From Aphrocallistes beatrix (lineage: Eukaryota; Porifera; Hexactinellida; Sceptrulophora; Aphrocallistidae), in the NCBI GenBank assembly GCA_963281255.1, contig OY725501.1, positions 1,279,674 to 1,343,673 of the forward strand: DNA of 64,000 nt, given 5' to 3'. The translations under genes and the position numbers were made by a program. Shown in pieces: positions 1 to 9,861 of this stretch. The notes under the pieces were generated by a model. That model saw nothing but the letters and a program-made list of their open reading frames with translations. It did not search any database and was not told where the DNA came from. Position 1 is the stretch's first letter. Each line of letters starts with the position of its first letter.

Positions 1-731
1 CTATCGAGAAGAGAAGAGTCTTCAGGAGCTTTTTAAAGATATCTTGAGACGGCGATTTTCTGATTTTGGGAGGGAGGTGATTCCATTCGACAGGAACAGC
101 AACAGAGAAAGAACGATCTCCAAAGGTTTTAGAGGATTTGATAAGAGGATGTTCTAGAATAATTTCATCTGTGCTTCTCAGGGAGGAGAGAGGTCGTTTT
201 ATATGGACGAGTTCTTTGATGTAATCAGGAGCAAGAATTACTCAAGTTCCTCAGGGTCATTAGGTGGATTCTGACGGAGTTTAGAAGAGGCAATGTCGTC
301 AAAAAAGAGAGGAAAGTCGATGTCTTTGGTATGATATGTTACCTTCCTACATGACAGCTGAAGCCTTAGAGTAGAAATATGACATTGAAGATCGAGTATT
401 GATGAGATCGATAGGATGACCTTTGACATGGATTGGCTCGTGGACATGGTGCACAAGAAACATATAGAGAAGAGGTTCAGACAAGTGACTAGATTCAGAT
501 GGCATGTCAACGTGGATGTTAAAATCTCCAGTGATGATGAGTGGTTCTTTACAGATGATGGATTCAAGGAAGAAGGGAAATTCATTCAGAAGGTGGAGAT
601 TGTGATAGGATGTTTTTCTGAATAAGGAGGTCGATAGATGACAAGAATACGCAAGGAAAAATCCTTCCCGAAGATAGACCAGTCCGAGTATTCAAAAGAT
701 GAAAGTTCTCCAGATAAATTGCACTTGGTGG
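1..731 (-). mobile_element. CR1/L2-like LINE fragment, internally deleted
   Basis: Remains of a non-LTR retrotransposon ORF2 on the minus strand. Reading down from about 731 I see endonuclease-like peptides ILVIYRPP and ITGDFNIHVD, then KGHPIDLI, all typical of the AP endonuclease domain of CR1/L2/Rex-type LINEs. Near 240 the reading jumps to the extreme C-terminus of such proteins (LAPDYIKELV, then FGDRSFSVAVPVEWNHLP), so the whole reverse transcriptase is missing through an internal deletion. The endonuclease frame is not the longest open frame here and carries stops, so the copy is dead. The 5' part of the same endonuclease continues at 1624-1795, beyond an inserted MITE. The clade name is a family-level judgement from these motifs. 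Confidence 0.75.
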
Positions 732-1623
732 TACTTAGGTCATTTCATAAGCACTGAGCCGTGATCTGTATTCAGAAGTTAGTGGAATTATCCTATTTTC
801 GATTTGTCCATTGTATAGCTCAGGTGATCAGCTTTCGATTTGCATACAGAATTACTGTGATAGGACAATTATTGTGGTTCCTACATCTAATTTAAGTACA
901 TCAGTTTAGGATACTGCCTTCAAACGTGAATTTTGAGTTCCCTAAGGCTGTATTTCATTCCTGAGCAAATTTGGATTAAAACTGATCCTTCCATTAAATT
1001 CTACATATAAAAAACCCCATAAATATTGATTTATTTGTAGCGTTATGGTTTTAGGCTGGGGAATAAATTGTTTATGAAATGGTATACTGCCACTTTTGTC
1101 CCATTTTTAGGGGGAGAAAATTGGGAAAAAATCCACGTAAAGTTGCATAATTACTTTTTATCACAAGTTATTGTACTGAACACCTCCCGTTTACCATCAC
1201 ACATATGTTCTTAATTATTTGACCTTTTAATTAAAACCCTCGCCTGGCTAGGTCTCAAAAGTATAAATAGAGAAAACCCCACTTTCATTTTCACTTTCAG
1301 TTCACTTTCAATGTACTTTCATTTTCCCTTTCATCATTCCTAGCCAACCGCGAGTTAATGATCTTATTCCACGAATTCAAAAAAATATCACCAAATTCAT
1401 TTTAAAGCCATTTTCAATGGGGAGATTCCAATTTTTCAACAGTCACCTAAACCATGTATATAAATCGAACGTACCAATCACCATAATTGTTCTATCACAA
1501 CAATCCTATATGCAAATCGAAAGCTGATCCCCTCAGCTATACAATTGACAAATCGAAAATAGTATATTTTCATTAACTTCTGAATACAGATCACGGCTCA
1601 GTACTTATGAAATGACCTAAGTA
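732..1623. mobile_element. TA-flanked long-TIR MITE inserted in the LINE
   Basis: Non-coding element whose ends are long inverted repeats of about 190 bp: TACTTAGGTCATTTCATAAG at 732 and its inverse ending at 1623, both flanked by TA. Sub-terminal blocks such as ATTGTGGTTCCTACAT are shared with the element at 28090-28859, so the two are one family. The LINE endonuclease reading frame resumes on both sides, which fixes the insertion boundaries. No transposase is present. TA duplication fits a Tc1/mariner-type or similar mobiliser, but the family is not identified. Confidence 0.85.
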
Positions 1624-1795
1624 TAGTCGCGAAATAGAAGTGCAGTACCTTCACCCATGGCATACTAAATATAGATATATTTAGTAAGCCATGCTCCACC
1701 CTGACGTCGAGCAATCCTTATTTGATCAAGGAGTATGTATCCAGTAGGTCTACACTCAACTCGAGCGGCATCATCTCTGGGTGTGAACTCGAGAA
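1624..1795 (-). mobile_element. LINE endonuclease 5' part, with palindromic micro-insert
   Basis: Minus-strand continuation of the LINE at 1-731. It reads FTPRDDAARVE, then TGYILLDQ, RRQGG and finally EGTALLFRD, matching the same part of the endonuclease at 51827-52150 (FTSRDAAVRFE, GYQLLDRARS, GGGTALFYRD). Between RRQGG and EGTALL lies a 36-bp palindrome at 1657-1692, which is absent from the 51.9-kb copy and adds an in-frame stop. Confidence 0.7.
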
Positions 1796-1796
1796 T

Positions 1797-2290
1797 CTCT
1801 TCAAAAGAAGTACGGAATCTTGGAACTTGGCTCGACAATACCCACTCAATGTCTACTCAGGTCAGCAAAGTTGCCTCCTCCTGCTTCTACTACTACATCT
1901 ATAACATCCGGCGTATTATAAAGTATCTCTCTATGGAAGTCTGTGAAACTCTTGTTAATTCTCTCATCACATCTCGTCTTGATTATTATAGCAGCCTCTT
2001 GTATGGTTGCCCCTCATCCCTCTTAGCTCGACTCCAGTGAGTTCAGAACAGTGCAGCCAGGCTTATCTACAATGTCTCTCGTACCTTTTCGTTATCTCCT
2101 CTTCTTATTAACCTCCACTGGCTGCATGTTAAACATCGCATCCTCTTTTAAATTCTCATCATAACTTACAAAGCCATCCATTCTCTTGCTCCGGACTATA
2201 TCATCCAGCTCATACAGGTTAAGTTATCCAATCGTACTATACGATCATCCAATGCCATCCTCCTTGATCATCCTCCGGGATCTAATAAAT
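1797..2290 (+). mobile_element. LINE reverse transcriptase C-terminal fragment
   Basis: Plus-strand ORF2 fragment of a CR1/L2-type LINE. Peptides VRNLGTWLD, YNIRRIIKYLS, LITSRLDYYSSLLYG, then after a stop at 2038-2040 VQNSAARLIYN, HWLHVKHRI and TYKAIHSLAPDYI are the classic thumb and post-RT signature of this clade. It abuts the oppositely oriented endonuclease fragment at about 1796, giving a head-to-head junction. At least two in-frame stops (about 2038 and 2148) show it is inactive. It ends near 2290 where similarity fades; no 3' repeat tail is recognisable. Confidence 0.8.
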
Positions 2291-2423
2291 ATTGACTTAC
2301 AATTACAATGCATACAATCGAAGAAGATTTCTAACAAATTTCTCCAACCAATAAATAAAATTATTGACCTGTGGCACAAGAGGTAATCCATCACCATAAT
2401 ATATAGTACTAGTAGCAAATAGC

Positions 2424-2482
2424 GCCATATGTGGCACAAAGTGGCAGTGATTGATAATTTAAAAAACGTCCAGAATTAATGA
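2424..2482 (+). repeat. Family D repeat, truncated copy
   Basis: Short copy beginning CATATGTGGCACAAAGTGGC, matching the starts of repeats at 4047 and 5232. It is cut off at 2483 by a family A copy. Non-coding. Confidence 0.5.
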
Positions 2483-2900
2483 TTACAAGCACGCTGCGCT
2501 AGCTTGGGCTGTGCAGCTGGCGGACACAAAGTGTCTGCCTGAGACGCCCTTAGGGCGCCTGAGCTCACATTGATTAATTATAAGGAATATACATCTCTAA
2601 ATATGAATGTCTTACCGCTAAAATCGATATCACTGAGAAAATCACAAAATTTTGAATTTTTTTGATGCGTAATGGTGAGGTCATATTAAGGTGATGAGTA
2701 GTGTTTCCCGTCGAGCGCGTTATTTAGCATGCTTAGCTTGTCGAATAAATCGATTTGGTTGTTAAATAATGCAATTTCCCCAATAAGCCGAACAAAAGTT
2801 GCAAAATTAACGCACTTTTCAATAATTCTGAGGTAAACACTAGTAATGAGTCATCATTTTTTTTGAGTCATCATAGTTGTATCATATTTGAGATATACTT
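2483..2900 (-). repeat. Family A repeat, left half, minus orientation
   Basis: Copy of the commonest repeat in the window. It starts with the GC-rich hairpin end (ACAAGCACGCTGCGCTAGC, then GGCGGACACAAAGTGTCTGCC) and runs through ATTATAAGG, TGATGCGTAATG and GTATCATATTTGAGATATA. It is interrupted at 2699-2842 by a small hAT-like element. It ends in a CT/TA microsatellite near 2915. Non-coding. Confidence 0.75.
2699..2842. mobile_element. Small hAT-like MITE in family A
   Basis: 144-bp insert with ends TAGTGTTTCCC and GGTAAACACTA in inverse orientation. It is flanked by near-identical 8-mers GTGATGAG (2691-2698) and GTAATGAG (2843-2850). The flanking sequence corresponds to GATGAGTCATCA in other family A copies, so the insert is clearly secondary. 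TIR type and 8-bp duplication fit hAT. Non-autonomous. Confidence 0.65.
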
Positions 2901-2937
2901 TTGTCTAAGGAGTGAATCTCTCTCTCTATATATATAT

Positions 2938-3125
2938 CTTTAACGAATTGATTGAAGAAACAGCTATGCACAGAAAGCTGATTTTAGGCATGTGGTAGTA
3001 TTTTGGCTATTCCTCCACTAATTTCAGACCTCAGATGAGAATGTCAACTCATCATTGAATCATGATGTCAGTGTCACATTTTTATAATTTGAAATTTCAG
3101 CTTTTTACTTTAATTCAGCCATTTA
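2938..3125 (+). repeat. Family A repeat, partial, plus orientation
   Basis: Opposite end of family A on the other strand: GAATTGATTGAAGAAAC, AAAGCTGATTTTAGGCATG, then TCATTTGAATCATGATG-like sequence and the ATTCAGCCATTT block. It stops where family C begins at about 3126. Confidence 0.65.
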
Positions 3126-3790
3126 AAGGATAACGCCCGCGAAAAACCATATGATTTGGCTTACAGCATACGATGAAAATAGAGCTATAAGAGATGTTAA
3201 GCGTGGGCACGTATCTACATCTAGAAATACTTTCACATTCCAAACCGTTTTTGATTCTCATTTCTAGTTTTTTTAATACAGTGTCTCAAAGTCTGTTTTT
3301 TTCGTTTATCGCTAGCACATCTTAATGGTAGAAATCCGGCCACTCTAAAAATTTTTTAGGACGCACCAAGGAAACAAATGGTCCCAAAATCGAATCATAG
3401 ATAGTCTATCATATTTGCCATCTCATATGACTAAAGGAAGGGTAAAATGACAAAAACTGTAAATTTTTTTTGTGTCTGAAAAATAATGCCAACAAACGGC
3501 CAAAAACGCCTATTTTTTTGGTAAATCAGAAATAAAATCACCAAGTTATTAGATATCGAAAATCAAGTGGTCCTATGTTCATCGCCTAATGATATGGAAC
3601 AACTCTTGAAATTTTCAAACCTCTATCTCAAACCAATTTTTTGTCCAGAAATATAGAGATTTACGTTTAGATATAAGAAGAATGTAAAATGAATTATTAA
3701 AAATGAACAAACTCATTCACAGGCATTTATTCGCATTTATACTGATGATTTAGGTATATTCTAACCAAATATTTACATAAAATAGCAAAA
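3126..3790 (+). repeat. Family C dispersed repeat, copy 1
   Basis: About 660 bp whose reverse complement occurs at 49480-50145. Shared blocks in order include AACCATATGATTTGGCTTAC, ACCGTTTTTGATTCTCATTT, AGTGTCTCAAAGTCTG, CATCTTAATGGTAGAAAT, ATCATAGATAGTCTA and CAAACCTCTA. No intact ORF and no recognisable terminal repeats, so class unknown. Confidence 0.8.
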
Positions 3791-4027
3791 GTACACTTAA
3801 AATTTATGCAATTTTACTATATTTTAATGACGGTGAAGTTCAGAAAATTGAATTATAAACTCAACAATAATGAGCTTTAACATCAACAATAAAATGCAGC
3901 TGTACATTTCAAACTTTAGCCGTTTATTTTGTTGACTCGATTCGGAAATTTCAAAAAATTCTCTCAATTTCGGATATTTTCTACTTCTCACAAGTGCTAG
4001 CTCATAACCCATCGGTTTTATATATAT

Positions 4028-4273
4028 GTATAGTGGTCAAAATGGGTGCATGTGGCATAAAGTGGCACTGTTTGATAATTACAAAAAGTTAAGAATGAAT
4101 GATCAATTTAAAAAATTAACCTGTGACTAATTTGAATGCGTATTATTCGAATCTGGAATCCGATTTGCTGTATCCCATACCGTTTAGAAGTAACCCTCTT
4201 CATGAATAGACCCATTTTAGTATTATTTGTATGGGAAAGAATCAAGTGTTGAAATACTTTTGTCCGATTGGTG

Positions 4274-4276
<3 letters not shown>
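4028..4276 (+). repeat. Family D repeat (Tc1-type end), copy
   Basis: Non-coding repeat beginning GCATGTGGCATAAAGTGGCA and ending ATACTTTTGTCCGATTGGTG followed by TA. The right end resembles Tc1-type termini (compare CTTTTGTCCAGGCAGTG at 6162-6178). Related copies lie at 2424, 5232, 5950 and probably 25600. It precedes TA and GA microsatellites and then a family A copy. Confidence 0.5.
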
Positions 4277-4311
<35 letters not shown>

Positions 4312-4312
4312 C
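4277..4312. repeat. TA/GA microsatellite
   Basis: Short (TA)n then (GA)n run directly upstream of the family A core, the position in which microsatellites sit in other copies. Confidence 0.8.
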
Positions 4313-4315
4313 TAC

Positions 4316-4775
4316 TCTAACGAATTGATTGAAGAAACTGCCAGGCACTGAAAGCTTTTTAATATCTGGGGGTATTTTGGCTATGGCTCTCTAAGTTCTG
4401 AGCTCAGACGAAAATGTCGATTCATCATGGAATTATGACGCCATTGTCACCTTTTTTATAATTAGAAATTTTAAGTTTTCGACCAAAACTCAGCCATTTT
4501 AGCTGATAAAAGGCCTGAAATTTTAAGAGAATGTATATCTTAATTTTAATTAAATGATGCAACTATCAACAAAAATGATGACTCATCACGCTGTCATGAC
4601 GTCATCATTCCGCATCAAAATTTTACAAATTGACAAATTTGGTGATTTTTCGTGCGATATCGATTATACCAGTAGGACCAGAGTGTCGACCAGACGTGCC
4701 TTATAATTATCAATGTGACCCCAGGCGCCCAAAGTCGCCTCAGGTGGACACTTTAAAAGGTATGCCAAAACTTAT
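4316..4775 (+). repeat. Family A repeat, near full, plus orientation
   Basis: Starts AACGAATTGATTGAAGAAAC and proceeds through the AATTATGACGCCATTGTCAC, TGATGACTCATCAC and ATGACGTCATCAT blocks to GTGACCCCAGGCGCCC. The final GC-rich hairpin is decayed. It contains a TGACGTCA (CRE-type) and a TGACTCA (AP-1-type) motif. The open frame at 4630-4845 lies in the repeat and is not considered a gene. Confidence 0.8.
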
Positions 4776-5231
4776 TTATAATCCAGGTAGTAATAATAAA
4801 ACAGCTAGGCATTTTAGAAAAGAAACTTTAATATTGCCATGCTGATAATATTTTTTCTGACATCTGGTCAAATTCCGAGTTATGGGCACCTTCCAGACGG
4901 TAGTACCCGGATAAGAGAGTTTCGTCAAAAATCGAAAATTTAATCTTTAGATGCACTCAATTCAAATAGTCTACCTTGATAACTAAATATTCGCCATAGA
5001 GTTTTCAAGCAATTTGGAGTTGACTCAGTGATGGTGCATGGCAAGTTCTGATTTATAATAGGATCCGTCCTGTTTGTGCTTAAAGTAGTAAAATACATTC
5101 TGATAATCAAAGAAACTAGTAACTATATTTTGAGATTTTGGAAGTGGTTCTTTATTAGCTAATGATACATTTTAATGGGCTAAAATATACTGGTTCGGTG
5201 ATATTGGTGGAAACAGTTGAGAAAAGGGATA

Positions 5232-5395
5232 TATGTAGCACAAGGTGGCAGTGATTGATAATTTGAAATAATTGGGGATTAGTAATTGATTAGAAATATC
5301 CTACAATAACTATTTCGAATGCGAAGATTTCGAATTTGAAACCCGATTAGTTATATCACTCACCTTGTTTCTATGTTGTCTTATTATAAGTTAAA
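5232..5395 (+). repeat. Family D repeat, copy
   Basis: Starts ATGTAGCACAAGGTGGCAGT and contains ATTTCGAATGCGAAG and ATTCGAATTTGAAACC-like blocks shared with the 4028 and 5950 copies. It abuts the Tc1 transposase relic. Confidence 0.45.
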
Positions 5396-5404
5396 TGTAT
5401 CAGA

Positions 5405-5933
5405 TCTTAACCATTATTTACCAATATATCCTCCATTCAATTGTATGCATTTAGCAATATGAGCTGGCATCCCAGCCACTAAATTCTCCAGGATCGAGGG
5501 GTTGATATTAGCCCAGGCAACTTTGAGATTCGCCGATAACTGTTGGAGATTCGTTGAGGACTTCATCCCATTCAGCTTCTCCTGCAAAATACTCCACAGA
5601 TTTTCTATCGGATTTAAATCCCGCGAGTTGCCATGCCATATTCCTTTGGCCCAGAAACCAGACATGTTGTTCCTGCACCATTCCTGTGTCCGATTTGCGG
5701 TGTGTGCAGGAGCACCGTCGTGCATGAAAATTGTTTGAGACATGTCTGGTAATAACTTCCTGGTCAAAGTATCCCCTGTATTCCTAGAACGACTCACCGC
5801 AGTACTATAGGCTTTCTCCAATACCTCTTCTGTATACTACTGATAAGTTACTGAAAGTATATAGAAAGCGAACCAGGAATACTATAAACAGAAGTTTAAA
5901 ATATTCATACGACAATAATTATGGGACACCCTG
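5405..5933 (-). pseudogene. Tc1-like transposase, C-terminal relic
   Basis: Minus-strand frame of 135 codons (5414-5821) covering the C-terminal half of a Tc1/mariner transposase that would cut and paste DNA at TA sites. Visible motifs: IFMHDGAPAHTA (second catalytic Asp), DLNPIENLWSIL (catalytic Glu) and the terminal GGYIGK. I count 37 residues between Asp and Glu, a DD37E spacing, as in the transposase at 57731. The N-terminal DNA-binding part and the first Asp are missing. The right terminus, TA next to CAGGGTGTCCCATAATTAT (inverse, ending 5933), is preserved; the other terminus is not found. The S in the usual NSPDLNP is followed here by R, a further sign of decay. Confidence 0.85.
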
Positions 5934-5949
5934 TACAATGGTGATCACT

Positions 5950-6179
5950 CGCGACATGTGGTATAGGAAAGCAAATGCTGAAAATACTTAATCTTGAAGA
6001 AGAGTAATTAAGTTGAAAACTTATAAAGTGGGTAATTTGAATGTGGAGAATTCGAATTTGAAGTCAAATTAAGTGTATCTCTTACCAATTAAATACCTTG
6101 ACTCGCTAAATAAATCAGTATTATAACTATTTGTATGGGGAATTATGGGGTGTATGAATACTTTTGTCCAGGCAGTGTA
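5950..6179 (+). repeat. Family D repeat with Tc1-type right end
   Basis: Contains GGTAATTTGAATGTGGAGAA and GAATTTGAAGTCAAATTAAG blocks shared with 5232 and 4028, and ends TACTTTTGTCCAGGCAGTG followed by TATATA. It sits between two Tc1 elements. Non-coding. Confidence 0.5.
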
Positions 6180-6187
6180 TATATATA

Positions 6188-6997
6188 CAGTATGTCCCAT
6201 AATTATTTAGAATTTTGCTTGATTCAATCTTTTTCGATATCTGACTAGATTAAGCTCTAATACTGGTACTTTTATTAATCAACCTTATGTCAATAATCGT
6301 TGATAATGTAGTAATACACTAAAACCTATTCTAAAATGGATTTTATTCTAAAATGGATCATCTGGATAAATAGAGGTCGTGTTCGCATGTGGACCAAAAT
6401 GGCACCAGCAGAACTACACCAACAGTTAAACATACCCAGAAAATCCATATTTGGGCCGCATTTTCGTCAGCTGGGACATTCCCACTATATATTTTTTGGG
6501 AGAATCTAACTGCCCAGATATTTTGCGCGATTTTAAATGGACATTTGTTACAACAGGCACGTGTTTGACATGGAGAGAAGTGGTTTCTCGTCCAAGATAA
6601 TGTCCGAAACATACTGCTAAGATAACCAAGGCTTGGATGGAAGAGAATATGCCACAAAATACCATAGACTGGCCCAGTCAGAGTTCAGATGTCAACCCCA
6701 TCGAGAGCTTGTTTGCGTGGTTGAAACAGGAATTGATTAAAAGAGGTCCAGCTACTCTAAAAGCTCTCAAGGATGATGTTGCTGCTATATGGGAAAGTAT
6801 AGATGTATTTTTTCTCGAGCCATATTGGAGTTCGATGCCAAAGAGGTGCCAACTATTGATAGATAACAATGGCTCTAAAATAAAATATTAAACTACACAA
6901 TATCAGTTATCTTATAAAAGCAGGCGAACAATGTTACTAATTAACAAAAAAAATTCTGAGTCATTATTAAAATTCTAAATAATTATGGGACATACTG
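6188..6997 (+). mobile_element. Tc1-like element with perfect 29-bp TIRs
   Basis: 810-bp element bounded by TA (6186-6187 and 6998-6999). Its ends are exact inverted repeats of 29 bp: 6188-6216 starts CAGTATGTCCCATAATTATT and 6969-6997 is its perfect inverse. The interior carries transposase debris on the plus strand. The clearest frame is 6637-6891, with TIDWPSQSSDVNPIESLFAW (catalytic Glu in NPIES), preceded in other frames by decayed WFLVQDN (second Asp) and IHIWAAFSSAG-like pieces. The N-terminal domain is absent, so the element is internally deleted and non-autonomous. Perfect TIRs beside a broken ORF suggest recent mobilisation in trans. Confidence 0.9.
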
Positions 6998-7324
6998 TAT
7001 ATGTTATGGACCAAAGTGTAAATTGGCCAAGATTTGTGAATCTTGGCTAAACGCAACTTTGGCTCACCTAAACATTTGGCTGAGCCAAATTGTTGAGTTA
7101 ACCTAAATTTGATGGGAGCATCATACATTATGTGTCAATATAAATAGTACATTTATTTAATATCTAATTGCGTTATGCGTTATGCGTGAGAGTAGTCAAT
7201 ATGCTGATTACCAGTTGAGAAAATCCAATATAAAACTCATTCATGTTAACAGTAATTAGCAATGCACAATAATTAATTAAAAATATAACAATTCAACAAA
7301 GGTATGAGTCATTCGTTCTAGTTA

Positions 7325-7437
7325 CTTGCTCAGTTACGAGGGACAGGGTGTAGTTCAGTTGTCACTTGCTCTGTTATGAGGGACAGGGTGTAATTCAGTA
7401 GTCACTTGCTCTGTTATAAGGGACAGAGTGTAGTTCA
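7325..7437 (+). repeat. Three-copy tandem repeat, about 55-bp unit
   Basis: Three consecutive units built on ACTTGCTCTGTTATGAGGGA, CAGGGTGTA and TTCAGT, with small differences. It lies at the outer edge of the left arm of the inverted duplication. Confidence 0.8.
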
Positions 7438-7983
7438 AATATGTTCAATATACTAGGAATACTGTCAAACAATCTACACTTGGACGTACTCCCTTTGAAG
7501 TGCACTTTAGGAGGACCTCCCTGATCTATCTGTAGATTTGATGCTACCTCAAGAGTTGATAGACTCGCTCAATATTATTTAGATGACGCCCTACAGATGG
7601 GTAGCAAGATCATCGAATTCTCTACTCAAACTACCGAGGCTACAGCAGTTCCTGTCCCACGATCGAGCACGCCTACCCTCCTCCTCCCACTCTCTCGCAT
7701 GACTCTATGTCAGCCGGATGTGGCGATTCCTTCAGCTGATGTTCCTAACCAAGTGGATACCAACAGCATCAGCCATGTTATTCTTATAGCCTAGAACCTG
7801 TCCACGGTACACCGAAGTTGAAGTTCTCTCCTCGCCTCTCTCTTCTACTGATGAGCTGGATGAAGCGATTCTTACGACTTGGAGGCTAGACCGCTTATTA
7901 GGACTGATATTACAACATTTGTTAACCTAGACGATATACTGTAGTACTAATCGCTGTATTGTAAGGTTAAATGTTCTTCATTT
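7438..7983 (+). mobile_element. Integrase-element 3' part, left arm of inverted duplication
   Basis: About 545 bp that recurs inverted at 8177-8715. It encodes the end of an integrase polyprotein: RTPFEVHF (compare the usual FGRTP/PF motif after the integrase core), then IEFSTQTTEATAVP and PNQVD. The two arms share the open frame starting MGSKIIEFSTQ (7597 and, on the minus strand, 8567). Small insertions, deletions and substitutions separate the arms, so the duplication is not brand new. Direction is opposite to the upstream integrase at 9862-10700, of which the right arm is the natural continuation. Confidence 0.8.
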
Positions 7984-8176
7984 CCCTTCCCAACACTTCC
8001 CCCCTGACTCCTTCCTTCCTCGAGTCAAGCCTGTCGTTCCTGATTACAAAACTAAACGACTTCCTATTGATTACATCTGTAAGAGATCTACGAACAAGAA
8101 AGCTCCAGGAGATTTTAACAGTCCCAGAATTCTAGTTATTCACTATCAAACTGGAAACATTTACATAGCAGACATT
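7984..8176 (+). other. Spacer of the inverted duplication
   Basis: Unduplicated centre. One plus-strand frame is open across it and reads as a basic, proline-rich tail (RVKPVVPDYKTKRLPIDYI), plausibly the end of the same polyprotein. No match recognised. Confidence 0.4.
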
Positions 8177-8716
8177 AAATGAAGAACATTTAACCTTACA
8201 ATACAGCGATTAGTACTACAGTATATCGTCTAAGTTAATAAATGATGTAATATCAGTCCTAATAAGCGGTCTAGCCTCCAAGTCGTAAGAATCGCTTCAT
8301 CCAGCTCGTCAGTAGAAGAGAGAGGCGAGGAGAGAACTTCAACTTCGGTGTACCGTGGACAGGTTCTAGGCTATAAGAATAACATGGCTGATGCTGTTGG
8401 TTTCTATCCACTTGGTTAGGAACATCAGCTGAAGGAATCGCCACATCCGGCTGACATAGAGTCATGCGAGAGAGTGGGAGGAGGAGGGTAGGCGTGCTCG
8501 ATCGTGGGACAGGAACTGCTGTAGCCTCGGTAGTTTGAGTAGAGAATTCGATGATCTTGCTACCCATCTGTAGGGCGTCATCTACATCATATTGAGCGAG
8601 TCTATCAACTCTTGGGGTAGCATCAAATCTACAGATAGATCAGGGGGGTCCTCCTAAAGTGCACCTCAAGGGGAGTACGTCCAAATGTAGACTGTTTGAC
8701 AGTATTCTTAGTACTA
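8177..8716 (-). mobile_element. Integrase-element 3' part, right arm of inverted duplication
   Basis: Inverse of 7438-7983. On the minus strand it continues the polyprotein whose integrase core lies at 9862-10700, after removal of the mariner at 8717-9859. Junction bases ATGTTCAATATAC on the far side of the mariner match ATGTTCAATATAC in the left arm, confirming continuity. Confidence 0.8.
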
Positions 8717-9859
8717 CGGAAGTTCAATAAGTTCTGATCATTATTAGATAACATTATAGATTTTCCTAGTACCTTAATTCGCTCATAGAATATGTTTATT
8801 TTATCAATTACCTAAAGGCTAGTTTTATCTCATCTTGATACTTAATATACTTAATGATTTACACATAATTTTGTAAAACCTATTTTTGCATACTAATCGA
8901 TTATGGCGTCATCAAAGAAGAATTCTAATATTGAACAGAGATCATACGTTAATTAAGAATCGTAGTCTGCTCGGGAAATCTGAGCACGATATACATGTTG
9001 ACTTGGTGCAAGTCTAGGGTATGAAAGGTGCTCTATCTTATCCTGGAGTCAGACGATGGGCCCCAGTGCTTTAGGGTAGGTAGAGAGTCTGTGGAAGATG
9101 ACCCTCGGGCTGGAGCACCTGTTACGGCGGTTGTCGAAAACTAAATCTATCAAAGGTTTGTGCTCGATGGGTCCCTCATTGCTTAACAAAGGCCCAAATG
9201 GCAACCAGGGTTATATGTTCCCGAAACCTCAATTGTATAAAGGAGCTGACCCTCGCCGTTTATTTGATAGTGACTGGTGATGAAACGTGGGTACAGTATA
9301 GCACTCCTCTATCTAAAGATACAAGGTGATGTACTGTATATTCTTTGATGGATATGGCAAAGTTGCTCAGATAATAGTTCCAAAAGGACAAACCATTACA
9401 GGGAATTTCTATGCTAACCAGTGTCTTCGTGAATTTGAACAATTTAAACGAAGACCTAGTACTAGAACAAAAGGGTTGAAATTAATGCACAATAATGTCC
9501 GCCCTCACAAAACCAAGCAGGTCAAAGCCAAAATTGCAAGCATGGGGATGATTGAGCTTGAGCATCCACCCTACAGTCCAGACCTAGCTCCTTTTGACTT
9601 TTATTTATTCCCGAAGCTAAAAGAATACTTTTATGGTCGTCATTTCGACACAAATGTAGGACTGGGTTCGGCGATTTTCCAGTATCTAAACCTTATACCT
9701 CCTGAGGACTATGAAAAAGTATTTGTACAATGGTTAGAACGTTTACAACGCTGTGTCGATAATCGTGGGAGTATTTTGAAAAAATAGAACATTAATTACT
9801 TGTTTATCGTGTATTTTAAATGTTTTACAGTGTACTGATCAGAACTTATTGAACGCCCG
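8717..9859 (+). mobile_element. mariner-like element, degenerate
   Basis: 1143-bp element flanked by TA (8715-8716, 9860-9861), with 24-bp inverted ends differing at two positions (shared core GTTCAATAAGTTCTGATCA). Plus-strand transposase remains, in several frames: RRWAPVL and ESVEDDPRAGAPVT (N-terminal part), VTGDETWVQYSTP at about 9270 (first Asp), then an open frame 9326-9787 with LKLMHNNVRPHKTKQ and LEHPPYSPDLAPFDFYLF. The motif that normally reads HDNARPH has Asn for the second catalytic Asp, and the N-terminal half is split by frameshifts and stops. Inactive. It is inserted in the integrase element's right arm. Confidence 0.9.
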
Positions 9860-9861
9860 TA

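Noticed and set aside
7597-7794. Small gene MGSKIIEFSTQ duplicated in inverse orientation
   Set aside because: It is the tail of an integrase polyprotein in an inverted duplication, not an independent gene.
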